Assembly (NCBI GenBank): GCA_035707105.1
Contig: DASSUI010000024.1
Span: 1-64,000, forward strand
Direction: 5' to 3'
DNA from: JACDAN01 sp035707105
Lineage (GTDB): Bacteria > Actinomycetota > Thermoleophilia > Gaiellales > Gaiellaceae
DNA length: 64,000 nucleotides
The notes under the pieces were generated by a model. The model saw only the letters and a list, made by a program, of their open reading frames with translations. It was not told where the DNA came from and ran no database searches. Each line of letters opens with the position of its first letter. The first letter of the stretch is position 1. This document shows, one piece after another, positions 40,479 through 49,447 of the stretch. A program made the position numbers and the translations under genes.

Positions 40479-41302
40479 CGGAGCAGCCGGGATAGGCGGC
40501 GGTCCTTCAGGATCCGACCCTCGGTCTGGCAGGTGGCGCAGTAGTAGATCGTGTGCTCCTCGAAGTCGACCCGCGCGATCGGCGTGCCGCAGACGTGGCA
40601 CGGCTCGCCGAGGCGGTTGTGCACCCGGTACGTCTTCTTGTCGTTCGCCCCGCGCTCGCGGAGCTCCAGGCCGCGGGCGAGCTCCGCGTCGATCGCCGCG
40701 GCGAGCCGGGCGACCTCCTCCTCGTCGAGCTCCTTGGTCAGCGCATACGGCGAGAGGCCCGCGTGGTGGAGGATCTCGTTCGCCCAGGCGCGGCCGATCC
40801 CTGCGATCACGCGCTGGTCTCGCAGCAGCGAATGGAGCCGGCGCGACTCGGCCGCGCAGATCTCCGCGAGACGCTCGGCGCCGATCCCGTACGCCTCGGG
40901 GCCGAGGTGCGCGAGCTCCTCCTCCGCCTGCTCGGGCGTGAGCAGCCAGACGCCGGCCCGCTTCTTCGCGCCGGCCTCGGTGAGCACGAGCTGCGCCCCG
41001 CCCTGGAACTCGAGGCGGAACGCCGGCGTCTTCGGCCCCGATTCGCCGGTGCGGAGGTACTTGAGACGGCCGGCCGTCATCAGGTGGAACAGCAGGACGA
41101 GCTCGCCGTCCTCGGTCGGCATCAGCAGGCGCTTCGCCCGCCGCTCGACGCCCTCCAGCCGGCGGCCCTCGAGCGCTGCGAGCGGCGGGTCGTAAGTCTT
41201 CAGCGTCGCGATGTGCGCGGGACCGGCCTTGACGATCGGGAACGCAGACACCGGATCGTTCAGCCGGCGGCGCCAGGCCTCCATCTCGGGGAATTCGGGC
41301 AC
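40475..41302 (-). CDS. Fpg/Nei-family DNA glycosylase
   Basis: 275 residues. N-terminal PEFPEME gives the catalytic Pro2 and Glu3 (after Met removal), with the conserved Lys in ERRAKRLL. The H2TH region reads IAGIGRAWANEILHHAGLSP. A C-terminal zinc finger CHVCG ... YYCATCQ is intact, but the position usually occupied by Arg before the third Cys (GRxTxxC) holds His (EEHTIYYC). Removes oxidised bases from DNA and nicks the strand. Whether it prefers 8-oxoguanine (Fpg) or pyrimidines (Nei) cannot be decided. Convergent 4-bp overlap with the kinase-like gene. Confidence 0.88.
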   Translation of the reverse strand: MPEFPEMEAWRRRLNDPVSAFPIVKAGPAHIATLKTYDPPLAALEGRRLEGVERRAKRLLMPTEDGELVLLFHLMTAGRLKYLRTGESGPKTPAFRLEFQGGAQLVLTEAGAKKRAGVWLLTPEQAEEELAHLGPEAYGIGAERLAEICAAESRRLHSLLRDQRVIAGIGRAWANEILHHAGLSPYALTKELDEEEVARLAAAIDAELARGLELRERGANDKKTYRVHNRLGEPCHVCGTPIARVDFEEHTIYYCATCQTEGRILKDRRLSRLLR

Positions 41303-41318
41303 TTAGGCTGCGGTCTCC

Positions 41319-42203
41319 ATGGCCGAGGCGATCACGGTAGCCGTCCGACGCGGAGACACCGTCGAGGCGCAGCATGTCGTCCACGCGGTGGCCGTGCGGG
41401 ACGGCGCCGTGGTGGCCGAGGCGGGCGACGGCGGGCTCGTGACGTTCATGCGGTCGGCGGCCAAGCCCCTCCAGGCCCTTCCGGTCGCGCGCGCCCGACC
41501 GGATCTCGACGATCGCGAGCTCGCGATCGCGTCGGCGTCGCACCTTGCCGATCCGCAGCAGATCGGCGCCGTGCGCTCGCTGCTCGCGAAGGCGCCGGCG
41601 AAGGAGGACGAGCTCGAGTGCGGCGCGGAGGGCGACCCGCCGACCCCGATCCGCCACAACTGCTCGGGGAAGCACGCCGGGTTCCTCGCCCTCAGCCGCG
41701 CGAAGGGCTGGGACTCGCGCGGCTACCGGCTGCCCGACCACCCGGTGCAGCGGGCGATGCTGACCGAGGTCGCCGCGGCCGCCGGTGTCCGCGAGGCGGA
41801 GATCCCGACTGCCGTCGACGGCTGCGGTGTCGTCAACTTCGCGCTGCCGCTCGAGCGGATGGCCTACGCGTACTCGCGGTTCGAGCAGCTGGAGGCCGGC
41901 CCGCGCGTGGCTGCGGCGATGCGTGCGCACCCGGTGTTGATCCGAGGCCCGGGCGGGCCGGACACCGTGCTCATGCAGGCGGTGCCCGGCTGGATCGCCA
42001 AGGGCGGGGCGGAGGGGCTGCTCTGCGCCGCGGGGCCGGGCGGCCTCGGCGTTGCGCTCAAGGTCGCCGACGGCGCGGCACGGGCGGTCGGTCCGGCGCT
42101 CGCGGTGTTCCTCGGCCAGCTCGGCTTCCCGCTCGAGCCGCTTGCGACGAGCCCGGTCGACAATAGTCGCGGGGAGATCGTCGGCGAAATTCGAGTCGAT
42201 TGA
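41319..42203 (+). CDS. L-asparaginase II family (thermolabile, ReAV-type)
   Basis: 294 residues. Matches the Asparaginase_II (PF06089) family: RSAAKPLQALP near the N-terminus, HNCSGKHAGFLALSRAKGW with the active-site Ser-Lys pair, then the DGCGVVNFALPLERMAYAYSRF block and the C-terminal KVADGAARAV. Hydrolyses asparagine to aspartate and ammonia. The structural class is distinct from E. coli AnsA/AnsB. No signal peptide, so cytosolic. Divergent from the Fpg gene, with 16 bp between start codons. Confidence 0.88.
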   Translation: MAEAITVAVRRGDTVEAQHVVHAVAVRDGAVVAEAGDGGLVTFMRSAAKPLQALPVARARPDLDDRELAIASASHLADPQQIGAVRSLLAKAPAKEDELECGAEGDPPTPIRHNCSGKHAGFLALSRAKGWDSRGYRLPDHPVQRAMLTEVAAAAGVREAEIPTAVDGCGVVNFALPLERMAYAYSRFEQLEAGPRVAAAMRAHPVLIRGPGGPDTVLMQAVPGWIAKGGAEGLLCAAGPGGLGVALKVADGAARAVGPALAVFLGQLGFPLEPLATSPVDNSRGEIVGEIRVD

Positions 42204-42257
42204 TACATGTCTCTCTATCGCTCGGAATCGGGTTTTCCACACTCCGTTAAGAAAATG

Positions 42258-42286
42258 TTGGTACCTGTGGAATGCCGTTGTATATT
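42258..42286 (+). promoter_or_regulatory. rpoD promoter
   Basis: TTGGTA at 42258-42263, 17-bp spacer, TATATT at 42281-42286. This is one of the clearest housekeeping-type promoters in the window. The leader to TTG 42373 is about 80 nt. Confidence 0.65.
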
Positions 42287-42372
42287 CCGGCGGCCGGAGG
42301 GGAGCCGGGCGGAGGGCCGGCTCTCGCGTCAGTAGTCGTAACCGTCGCAGCGCGGAGAAAGTCGAGGTCCCA

Positions 42373-43482
42373 TTGCTCACGGTCGACATCTCGCTACCCG
42401 ACGTCGAAGAGCTTCACAAGCTCGTCCAGGACGGACAAGAGAAGGGGTTCCTCACGTACGACGAGATCGTCTCGGCGCTCGAAGAGGTCGAGCTCACGAA
42501 GGAGCAGGTCGAAGACTTCTACACGTATCTGATCGACCACTCGGTGGAGCTGGTCGAGGGGGACCAGCACAAGCATCCGCCTCACGAGCAGCCGGCGTTG
42601 GCCGAGCCGGAGGAGTCCACCGCGAAGACGCCCAAGCTGGATCTGACCGTCGAGCCGTCGCTCGACTCGCTCCGGCTCTACCTGCGGGAGATCGGCAAGG
42701 TGCCCCTCCTCACCGCCGACCAGGAGATCTACCTCGCCAAGCGCATCGAGCGCGGCGACATGTACGCGAAGACGCAGATGATCGAGGCCAACCTGCGTCT
42801 CGTCGTCTCGATCGCGAAGGGATACCTCGGTCGCGGCCTCAGCTTCCTCGACCTGATCCAGGAGGGCTCGCTCGGCCTCATCCGCGCGGTCGAGAAGTTC
42901 GACTACCGGAAGGGCTTCAAGTTCTCGACCTACGCCACCTGGTGGATCCGCCAGGCGGTCACTCGGGCGATCGCCGACAAGGCGCGCACGATCCGGATTC
43001 CCGTCCACATGGTCGAGAAGCTGAACAAGGTCGTGCACATCGAGCGGCAGCTCGTCCAGCGGCTCGGCCGCGAGCCGCAGCCGGAGGAGATCGCCCAGGA
43101 GCTGGAGATGAGCACCGAGGAGGTCCGCGAGATCCTGCGCATGTCCCAGCTGCCCATCTCGCTCGAGAAGCCGATCGGCGAGGAGGAGGAGAGCGAGCTC
43201 GGCGACTTCGTCGAGGACGACAGCGCCGAGTCGCCCTTCGACACCGCGTCGCTGACGCTGCGCCGCGAGGACGTCCAGCGGGCACTCGACTCGCTCCCGG
43301 AGCGCGAGCGGAAGGTGATCGAGCTGCGCTACGGGCTGCTCGGCACGCAGCCGTTCACGCTCGAAGAGGTCGGGCGGGCGTTCGGCGTCACGCGCGAGCG
43401 GATCCGGCAGATCGAGAACAGCACCCTCAAGCGCCTCGAGTCCCTGCCCGAGGCACAGGGTCTCCGCGACTGCGGCGTCTAG
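42373..43482 (+). CDS. rpoD: Primary RNA polymerase sigma factor RpoD/SigA
   Basis: 369 residues from TTG 42373 (GAGGT four bases before); the frame is open to 42052 but that part overlaps the asparaginase gene. Region 1.1 remnant (PDVEELHKLVQDGQEKGFLTYDEI), region 1.2 DSLRLYLREIGKVPLLTADQEI, region 2 FLDLIQEGSLGLIRAVEKFDYRKGFKFSTYATWWIRQA, region 3 and region 4 (TLEEVGRAFGVTRERIRQIENSTLKRL) all complete. Directs core polymerase to -35/-10 promoters. The N-terminus is short, as in actinobacterial primary sigma factors with reduced region 1.1. Its own promoter lies at 42258. Confidence 0.95.
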   Translation: MLTVDISLPDVEELHKLVQDGQEKGFLTYDEIVSALEEVELTKEQVEDFYTYLIDHSVELVEGDQHKHPPHEQPALAEPEESTAKTPKLDLTVEPSLDSLRLYLREIGKVPLLTADQEIYLAKRIERGDMYAKTQMIEANLRLVVSIAKGYLGRGLSFLDLIQEGSLGLIRAVEKFDYRKGFKFSTYATWWIRQAVTRAIADKARTIRIPVHMVEKLNKVVHIERQLVQRLGREPQPEEIAQELEMSTEEVREILRMSQLPISLEKPIGEEEESELGDFVEDDSAESPFDTASLTLRREDVQRALDSLPERERKVIELRYGLLGTQPFTLEEVGRAFGVTRERIRQIENSTLKRLESLPEAQGLRDCGV

Positions 43483-43647
43483 CTACGCCGCGTCTGCGTG
43501 CTGCGGGTCGTCGGCCCGGCCGATCGGCACGAACAGCTTGCAGTGCGGGCACTTGAACCCTGCGCGCGACGTGTTCGGCCCCAGAATGTCGGCCTCGAAG
43601 GACTTCCCGCAGTGCGGACAGACGTGCGTTTCGTGGGATGCGGCCAC
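43483..43647 (-). CDS. Small zinc-ribbon protein
   Basis: 54 residues from GTG 43647. Two CPHC knuckles (Cys10/Cys13 and Cys33/Cys36) frame a short beta-hairpin and can bind one zinc ion. It follows rpoD convergently with no gap. The longer frame to 44535 is a shadow of the ABC operon. Too short for the usual gene-finder threshold in some settings. Function unknown; small zinc ribbons often contact RNA polymerase or ribosomes. Confidence 0.55.
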   Translation of the reverse strand: MAASHETHVCPHCGKSFEADILGPNTSRAGFKCPHCKLFVPIGRADDPQHADAA

Positions 43648-43717
43648 GGAGCGACCGTACCGGTCGCGGGCAGGGCCCCCGGGATTCGTGAAGGCATCTA
43701 AAGACGCTCCGTACTCG

Positions 43718-43746
43718 TTGCTCGCAGAGCCGAAAACGTCTATAAG
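43718..43746 (+). promoter_or_regulatory. Promoter of the amino-acid ABC operon
   Basis: TTGCTC at 43718-43723, 17-bp spacer, TATAAG at 43741-43746, about 30 bp before ATG 43777. Confidence 0.6.
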
Positions 43747-43776
43747 CGAATGACGATGGGGGTGGAGGGGAGCGCG

Positions 43777-44577
43777 ATGGCGGTCGCCACGGCGACGCAA
43801 CCGGTCGTCCGTCTGGAGGGCGTGCAGAAGCGCTTCGGCGACCATGTCGTGCTGGAGGGGATCGACCTCACGATCGACCCGCGTCAGGTGCTCGTGGTGA
43901 TCGGCCCGAGCGGGAGCGGCAAGAGCACGCTGCTCCGCTGCATCAACCTGCTGGAGCCGATCCAGCAGGGGCGGATCTTCCTCGAGGGCGAGGAGATCAC
44001 GCGGAAGGGAGCGAACGCGAGCGCGATCCGGCAGCGGATCGGCATCGTCTTCCAGCAGTTCAACCTCTTCCCGCACCTGAGGACGCTGGACAACGTGACG
44101 CTCGCGGCGCGCCGGGTGAAAAGGCAGCCGCGCCGCAAGGCCGAGGAGCGGGGGCGGGAGCTCCTCGCGCGGGTCGGGCTCGCCGAGAAGGCGGAGAGCT
44201 ATCCGCACCAGCTCTCGGGCGGCCAGCAGCAGCGGGTCGCGATCGCCCGCGCGCTGATGATGGAGCCGCACGTGATGCTCTTCGACGAGGTCACGTCGGC
44301 CCTCGACCCGGAGCTCGTCGGTGAAGTGCTCGTGGTCATGCGCGACCTCGCCGAGAGCGGCATGACCATGGCCGTGGTCACGCACGAGATGCAGTTTGCT
44401 CGCGAAGTTGGCGACCGCCTCGTCTTCATGGACGAGGGCCGCATCGTCGAGCGGGGGAGGCCGGAAGACGTCCTCTCCAACCCGAGGGAGGAACGGACGC
44501 GCCGGTTCCTCCGCCGGAGCATGCAGCTGGCGCACTCACTCGAGGAACTCAGCGTCCAAGAAGGAGGGTCTGAATGA
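43777..44577 (+). CDS. Polar amino-acid ABC transporter ATP-binding protein (GlnQ-like)
   Basis: 266 residues from ATG 43777, 5 bases after GGAGGGGA (ATG 43750 is an alternative). Walker A GPSGSGKST, Q-loop FQQFNLFPHLRTLDN, signature LSGGQQQRVAIARAL, Walker B VMLFDEVTSALDPEL and switch MAVVTHEM are those of the PAAT (glutamine/histidine) family. It is the first gene of a four-gene operon with a family-3 binding protein and two permeases. Its stop overlaps the next start by ATGA. Confidence 0.93.
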   Translation: MAVATATQPVVRLEGVQKRFGDHVVLEGIDLTIDPRQVLVVIGPSGSGKSTLLRCINLLEPIQQGRIFLEGEEITRKGANASAIRQRIGIVFQQFNLFPHLRTLDNVTLAARRVKRQPRRKAEERGRELLARVGLAEKAESYPHQLSGGQQQRVAIARALMMEPHVMLFDEVTSALDPELVGEVLVVMRDLAESGMTMAVVTHEMQFAREVGDRLVFMDEGRIVERGRPEDVLSNPREERTRRFLRRSMQLAHSLEELSVQEGGSE

Positions 44578-45494
44578 AAAAGTTGTTGATCGCGACCGTC
44601 GTCGCGGTCTTCGCGGCCGTCGTGTTCGCGGCTCTCAGCGTTGCGGCGCCGTGGAGCGGTTCGGCGAAGGCGGAGGCGGACGCGGCAAACAGGCTCCCGC
44701 CGCTTCCGGCGGACGTCCGCCAGAGACGGCGATGGAAGATCGGCGTCAAGTGCGACTTCCCGCCGTTCGGCTACATCAACCGGCAAAACAGGAACGCGGG
44801 TTACGACGTGGACGTCGCGCGTCGGTTCGCCGAGCTGGCGTTCGGGCGGCGCAACCGCGTGAGCCTCACCTGCGTCACGACCCCGAGCCGGATCCCTGCA
44901 CTTCAGCGGGGCGACGTGGACATCATCATCTCGACGCTCACCTGGACGTCGGCGCGGGAGGAGATCATCGACTACTCCTACCCGTACTACAACGCCACCG
45001 GGCGGCTGCTCGTGCCGAACAACTCGCCGCTCGTCACCTCTCGCCTGACCGCGCTCCGCGGCAGGCGGGTCGCGACGACCCGGGGCTCGATCTACGACCG
45101 CTACATCGGGAACTGCTTCCCGACGGCGTCGAAGTTGCTGACGGACTCGCCGGTCGCCGCGCTCGAGAACCTGCGCTCCGGCCGAGCCGACGCGTTCATG
45201 TTCGACGACACCTTCCTGCTGGGCATCGCCGCGAACGACGACAACCTGCGGATGACGAACCACAAGTTCCTGGCCGTCCCGTACGGGATCGGGATCAGGA
45301 AGGGCGAGCGGACGATGAAGCGGTGGGTGGACGCCGCGATCCTGCAGATGAAGCGCCGGGACGAGTTCTGGAAGATCCTGCGGGCGAACTCGCCCCGCCA
45401 GTTCTGGCGGTTCTTCCTGACCAACGTCCCCCGGCCGAGGACGAAGGAGGCGTACCCGCGGGGCAGGGTGCCGGAGAACGAGTGCCCGCGCTGA
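44574..45494 (+). CDS. Family-3 extracellular amino-acid-binding protein
   Basis: 306 residues. Signal peptide (LLIATVVAVFAAVVFAALSVAA), no lipobox Cys visible, so it may stay tethered by the uncleaved helix or be free in the wall. SBP_bac_3 pattern: WKIGVKCDFPPFGYI, GYDVDVARRFAELAFG, RIPALQRGDVDIIISTLTWTSAREEIIDYSYPYY, then LRSGRADAFMFDDTFLLGIA. The binding pocket looks suited to a polar amino acid; the specificity is unknown. It overlaps glnQ by 4 bp and precedes two permeases. Confidence 0.9.
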   Translation: MKKLLIATVVAVFAAVVFAALSVAAPWSGSAKAEADAANRLPPLPADVRQRRRWKIGVKCDFPPFGYINRQNRNAGYDVDVARRFAELAFGRRNRVSLTCVTTPSRIPALQRGDVDIIISTLTWTSAREEIIDYSYPYYNATGRLLVPNNSPLVTSRLTALRGRRVATTRGSIYDRYIGNCFPTASKLLTDSPVAALENLRSGRADAFMFDDTFLLGIAANDDNLRMTNHKFLAVPYGIGIRKGERTMKRWVDAAILQMKRRDEFWKILRANSPRQFWRFFLTNVPRPRTKEAYPRGRVPENECPR

Positions 45495-45511
45495 CCCGCG
45501 CCTGAGTCGGG

Positions 45512-46234
45512 GTGGCCGCCGCCCGCCGGCGGCCACCTCCGCTCCTCGCAGTGGACATTCTCGCCTCCTTCGACTGGCAGTACATCTGGGACCACAAGGA
45601 GGTCCTCTGGCAGGGCCTGCAGGTCACCCTGAAGCTCGCCGCGATCGGGATCGCCGGCGCGTTCGCCGTCGGCCTCTTGCTCGGTGCTGCGCGCGCCTAC
45701 CGGATCCCCGTCGTCAGCCAGCTGGCGGGGATCTACGTCGAGCTGATCCGCAACACGCCGATCCTCGTCCAGATCTTCCTGATCGCCTACGGGTTGCCCA
45801 AGGCGAGCAAGGCGCTGCAGTTCGACTTCTTCACCGTCGCCTGTGTCTCGCTGATCCTCTGGGGCGGAGCCTTCAACACCGAGAACTTCCGCGCAGGCTT
45901 CGAGGCGGTTCCGGCCCGCTACCGCGAAGCCGCCTACGCGCTCGGCTTCGGGCCGATCCGTGCGTTTCTCAACGTCTCGCTGCCGATCGGCGGCCGGATC
46001 GCGCTCCCATCGTCGATCAACACCTACATCTCGGTGTTCAAGAACACCGCGCTGATGACGGCGATCAGCGTCGAGGAGCTGACGAACGTCGCGAAGCAGT
46101 CGATCGACCTGGACTTCCGGACGTGGGAGATGATCTCCGTCCTCGCCGTCACGTACCTCGTGCTCGTGTGGACGATGTCGGCGCTCATCCGTGTGCTCGA
46201 GCGGCACCTCGCGCTCCCCGAGGAGGCCACGTAG
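45512..46234 (+). CDS. Amino-acid ABC transporter permease 1
   Basis: 240 residues (GTG 45512; GTG 45551 is an alternative). Five membrane helices of the HisM/GlnP type, with YVELIRNTPILVQIFLIAYGLP and the EAA loop YREAAYALGFGPIRAFLNVSLP that contacts the ATPase. It is 17 bp after the binding protein, in the same operon. Confidence 0.92.
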   Translation: MAAARRRPPPLLAVDILASFDWQYIWDHKEVLWQGLQVTLKLAAIGIAGAFAVGLLLGAARAYRIPVVSQLAGIYVELIRNTPILVQIFLIAYGLPKASKALQFDFFTVACVSLILWGGAFNTENFRAGFEAVPARYREAAYALGFGPIRAFLNVSLPIGGRIALPSSINTYISVFKNTALMTAISVEELTNVAKQSIDLDFRTWEMISVLAVTYLVLVWTMSALIRVLERHLALPEEAT

Positions 46235-46400
46235 TGGCGCCCCGCCCAGCAATGCAAGCCACGCCTCTGGCGGCGCCGGAAACCACCAGTCGGCGTCCTC
46301 ACTCGCGCCCGCCTTCAGGAATACGAACGCTGCCTGCGTCCTTCTCTGGTGGCCCCCGTCGGTCGCCAGAGACGGGGCAGCATCGCTGGAAGGGGCGCTG
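46235..46400 (+). other. Spacer between the two permease genes
   Basis: 166 bp without an acceptable ORF. This is the widest gap in an otherwise tight operon. I see no clear promoter and no terminator. Confidence 0.3.
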
Positions 46401-47147
46401 ATGTGGGACGCGATCGTCGGCCGGCTTCCCGAGTGGGCGCAGCCCGTCGTCGACTACATCATCCATACGGGCCTGAAGAACACCCTGATCATCGCGAGCG
46501 TCTCCGTCGTGCTCAGCATCGTGGTCGGGGTCGTGTTCGGGACGCTGCTCACGATCCGCTTCCTTCCCCTCCAGGCGCTGATCCGGCTCTACATCGAGAT
46601 CTGGCGCGGCCTTCCCATCATCGTGACGATCTTCCTCCTGTACTTCGCGCTTCCGTCGCTGTCTGACGAGCTGCACTTCCCGGCGCTGAATCTCAACCCC
46701 ATGCGCGCGTCGATCCTCGGGCTCGCGTTATGGGGCAGCGCCCAGATCGCGGAGGCGACTCGCGGGGCCGTCCAGTCGATCCCGAAGGAGCAGCACGAGG
46801 CCTCGGCCGCGCTCGGCTTCGGCTGGGTCGGCCGGCACGTGAACGTGATCCTTCCTCAGGCGAGCCGCCGCCTCATCCCTCCGCTGGTCGGGCTCAGCGT
46901 CGGCGTGATCCAGAACAGTACGCTCGCGTCGATCATCGGCGTGCCCGAGGTCCTCGAGACGGCGCAGCGCTCGACGAATCGGCTGGCGGTGCCCACCGTC
47001 GACCCGGCGACGCTCGCGATCGAGGGCGGCGACTCGCACGCGCTCGAGATCTACCTCTTCGTCTTCGCCCTGTTCTTCGTGATCTCGTTCCCGCTCACCC
47101 GGCTCGCCGCCTACCTGGAGCGGCGGCTCGTTCGCGAAGGCATGTGA
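46401..47147 (+). CDS. Amino-acid ABC transporter permease 2
   Basis: 248 residues from ATG 46401 (GGAAGGGG upstream). Same family as permease 1: YIEIWRGLPIIVTIFLLYFALP and the EAA loop HEASAALGFGWVGRHVNVILPQ. It forms a heterodimeric channel with permease 1. The frame extends upstream to 46191, overlapping permease 1, but lacks conserved sequence there. Confidence 0.92.
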   Translation: MWDAIVGRLPEWAQPVVDYIIHTGLKNTLIIASVSVVLSIVVGVVFGTLLTIRFLPLQALIRLYIEIWRGLPIIVTIFLLYFALPSLSDELHFPALNLNPMRASILGLALWGSAQIAEATRGAVQSIPKEQHEASAALGFGWVGRHVNVILPQASRRLIPPLVGLSVGVIQNSTLASIIGVPEVLETAQRSTNRLAVPTVDPATLAIEGGDSHALEIYLFVFALFFVISFPLTRLAAYLERRLVREGM

Positions 47148-47198
47148 CAACCAGACGGGCGCGGGCCGGCGTGGCCGGCCCGCGCGTCGCGTCGGTCG

Positions 47199-48689
47199 CT
47201 ACGGCAGCGATACGTGATTCGTCTGTGGGTTGAGGTAATCGAGCTTGACCGTCGGCCCCCGGTTCTCGGGCGCGCTCACGTTCCACACGTAGAGGCCGCG
47301 CCTCGTGTCGCTCTCGTAGATGAGACCGTTGTACCCGTAGGACGACCAGTCGCCGCCACGGAAGTTCGTGCGGCCGCCTGGGCTCGTGGGCGAGGGCGGA
47401 TCGAGCGGATCAGGATCCATCCACGCCACCTCGTACGCGTTCGCCGGGTCGGTGAAGTCGACGAGCGCCGTGCCCGACTGGTAGGAGCCGTGCACGAGGA
47501 GGTTCCGCGTCGGATGCGCGACGACGTTGTAGTTGTGGATCGTGCAGTTCTCGTATTGCGACTGCGGCCGCGGAAGGACGTGCCGGCCGATGATCGTGCC
47601 GGTCGCGGCATCGTGGAAGAACACCGTCTTCATCTCGTCCGTCTGAACCAGACCACCTCCGAGCGGCGTGCCCGTCGGCTGGCACCGCGGCTGTGTTCCG
47701 CCGCCCGGCTCCCAGCCGGTAATGAGGATCGAGCCGTCCCAGCTGAAGGCGGCTGAGTGGAAGCCGGTCACCGTCGGCGCCGTCGTCGCGTAGAGGAACT
47801 CGGGGTTCTCCAGATCGGAGATGTCGAAGACGGGCACTCCGGGGTTGCCGGCGCAGGCGGCCCGGTTCACCGAGCCGAGGATCACGCCCATGTCGTGGCA
47901 CGTGTTGACCAGCGTGCCGTTCGGCATGGCGCCGAGCGAGAAGGACCCGATGACGCCGGCCGACGCCGGGTCGTCCAGCGGTACCTCGACGATGTCCTCG
48001 CGGTTGAAGGGCGACCCCGGGCAGCGGTTGCCGTACTTGCCCGGATTCGCCTGTAGGCCCGCCCCGCTCACGCTGTTGTAGATGAGGACACGGTCGTTCG
48101 CCGGGTCGGGGACGACCGTGTGGGTGTGCGACCCGCAGTCGAGCGCCACCGAGCTCACGAGCTTGATCTCGCTCAGGTCGCTGATGTCGAAGATCTGGAT
48201 CCCTTCGTAGCCCGTGCAGGGAGACGGCGCGGGCGCGCAGTCGGCACCGGTCGGATTTCCGTTCTGGGCCACGTCGGTGCACCCGTTCGTCAACTGCGGC
48301 GAGTCGACCGACCGGAACACGAGGTTGTCGTAGACGCCGATGTCTCCCTGCGGGCTCACGCACGTGAAGTACGCAAGCTCCTTCGGGTTGCCCGGCGCGC
48401 TGATGTCGATGACGCGGAAGCCGTCGTAGCGGCCCTGAATCGCGGTGTCCCCCCAAAAGGCCAGATCGGTGTTCCGGGTGTCCCACGGAACGTCGCCGGG
48501 CCCGACCGGCGGCGGCCCGGTCACCGCTCCTGCGCGCAGGCTCGAGCCGAGCAGGTGCATGTTCTGGCTGTGCGGGCGGTCGGGCGTGTCGTCGGGTGGC
48601 CCTGCGGCCGCGACGCCGTACGGAATCGCCACGAACAGCACAAGGATGAAGAAGGGGATTGGCAGAACCGATCGTTTCCCGGTTCGCAT
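47199..48689 (-). CDS. Secreted LVIVD-repeat beta-propeller protein
   Basis: 496 residues from ATG 48689 (GGAAGGAGAG upstream). Signal peptide (FFILVLFVAIPYGVAAAG), then repeated blades with the LVIVD hallmark in degenerate form: YDGFRVIDISAPGNP, GIQIFDISDLSEIKLV, PVFDISDLENPEF, and ALVDFTDPANAYEV. Eight cysteines in the mature protein suggest disulfides. A His/Asp-rich TLVNTCHDMGV and CGSHTHTVVPDP are in the middle. The family is extracellular and of unknown function. Confidence 0.8.
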   Translation of the reverse strand: MRTGKRSVLPIPFFILVLFVAIPYGVAAAGPPDDTPDRPHSQNMHLLGSSLRAGAVTGPPPVGPGDVPWDTRNTDLAFWGDTAIQGRYDGFRVIDISAPGNPKELAYFTCVSPQGDIGVYDNLVFRSVDSPQLTNGCTDVAQNGNPTGADCAPAPSPCTGYEGIQIFDISDLSEIKLVSSVALDCGSHTHTVVPDPANDRVLIYNSVSGAGLQANPGKYGNRCPGSPFNREDIVEVPLDDPASAGVIGSFSLGAMPNGTLVNTCHDMGVILGSVNRAACAGNPGVPVFDISDLENPEFLYATTAPTVTGFHSAAFSWDGSILITGWEPGGGTQPRCQPTGTPLGGGLVQTDEMKTVFFHDAATGTIIGRHVLPRPQSQYENCTIHNYNVVAHPTRNLLVHGSYQSGTALVDFTDPANAYEVAWMDPDPLDPPSPTSPGGRTNFRGGDWSSYGYNGLIYESDTRRGLYVWNVSAPENRGPTVKLDYLNPQTNHVSLP

Positions 48690-48886
48690 GGGCGACTCTC
48701 CTTCCCTCGGGAGGCGGCGTCGAGTCACGCCGGGCGAGCCGCAGATCCCCCACGAACTCGAACGGTGCGCCCCATGAACTCGGACGCCGGGACCCTATGG
48801 GAGCTCTGCTGGAACCGTCAACACTTGCTCACGGGAGGTGTCCGCCGCTCGCGCGGCTGCGAAGTGCTCGTCGACGGAGGGAAGCG

Positions 48887-49447
48887 TCACGCAGCCAGCG
48901 CAAGCGTGCTGAGCTCCGGCGCGTGCCCAGCGACGACGCGCCCGTACAGCTGGAGCGCGAGGACGCCGTCCGGTCGGAGCGCGGTCACGCAGGCCCGCAC
49001 GAGCCGCCGGTAGGGGCCGAGGCCGTCCCCGGCGGCGAAGACGGCCTCCGGCGGCTCCCCTGCGAGCTCCGGCTGGTCGCCGCGGAGGCGAGCGGCCAAG
49101 TACGGGAGATTGGCGACGACGAGGTCGAGCTCCGGCGGGACGCCCTCGAGCAGGTCGCCGTGGACGACGCTGATCCGGTCGCCGAGACCGTGGCGGCAGA
49201 CGTTCGCCCGCGCGAGGCGGACCGCCGCGCAGCTCGTGTCCGTCGCCCAGATCCGCGCCCGTGGCGCCTTCGCGGCGATCGCGAGCGCGACGGCGCCCGA
49301 GCCGGTTCCGACGTCGGCGACGAGCGCCGGCCGGTCGCCGATCCGCTCGACGGCCGTCTCGACGAGCGCCTCGGTGGCCGGTCGCGGCGTCATGACCTTG
49401 CCCGGCTCGGTCAGCAGCCGGAGCCCGCAGAACGGCGTTTCGGTCAC
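48887..49447 (-). CDS. PrmC/HemK-like methyltransferase lacking the N-terminal domain
   Basis: 186 residues. SAM motif I LVADVGTGSGAVALAIA, ribose motif IWATDTSCAAVRLARAN, and a catalytic motif NLPY (VVANLPYLA) where PrmC has NPPY. The about 90-residue helical domain by which PrmC grips release factors is missing, and the protein begins with a short LRLLTEPGKVMTPRPATEALV segment as in the methylase core. It would methylate a Gln/Asn or base-type amino group on an unknown target. The start GTG 49447 overlaps the zf-HC2 gene stop by GTGA, so it is the third gene of a sigma operon. Confidence 0.78.
   Translation of the reverse strand: MTETPFCGLRLLTEPGKVMTPRPATEALVETAVERIGDRPALVADVGTGSGAVALAIAAKAPRARIWATDTSCAAVRLARANVCRHGLGDRISVVHGDLLEGVPPELDLVVANLPYLAARLRGDQPELAGEPPEAVFAAGDGLGPYRRLVRACVTALRPDGVLALQLYGRVVAGHAPELSTLALAA

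Noticed and set aside
38823..42389. 1188-codon minus-strand frame
   Set aside because: Runs through folE2, the kinase-like gene, fpg and asparaginase out of frame; shadow.
46235..46400. Possible small gene or riboregulator between permeases
   Set aside because: No ORF with a good start and no stable, convincing stem-loop seen.
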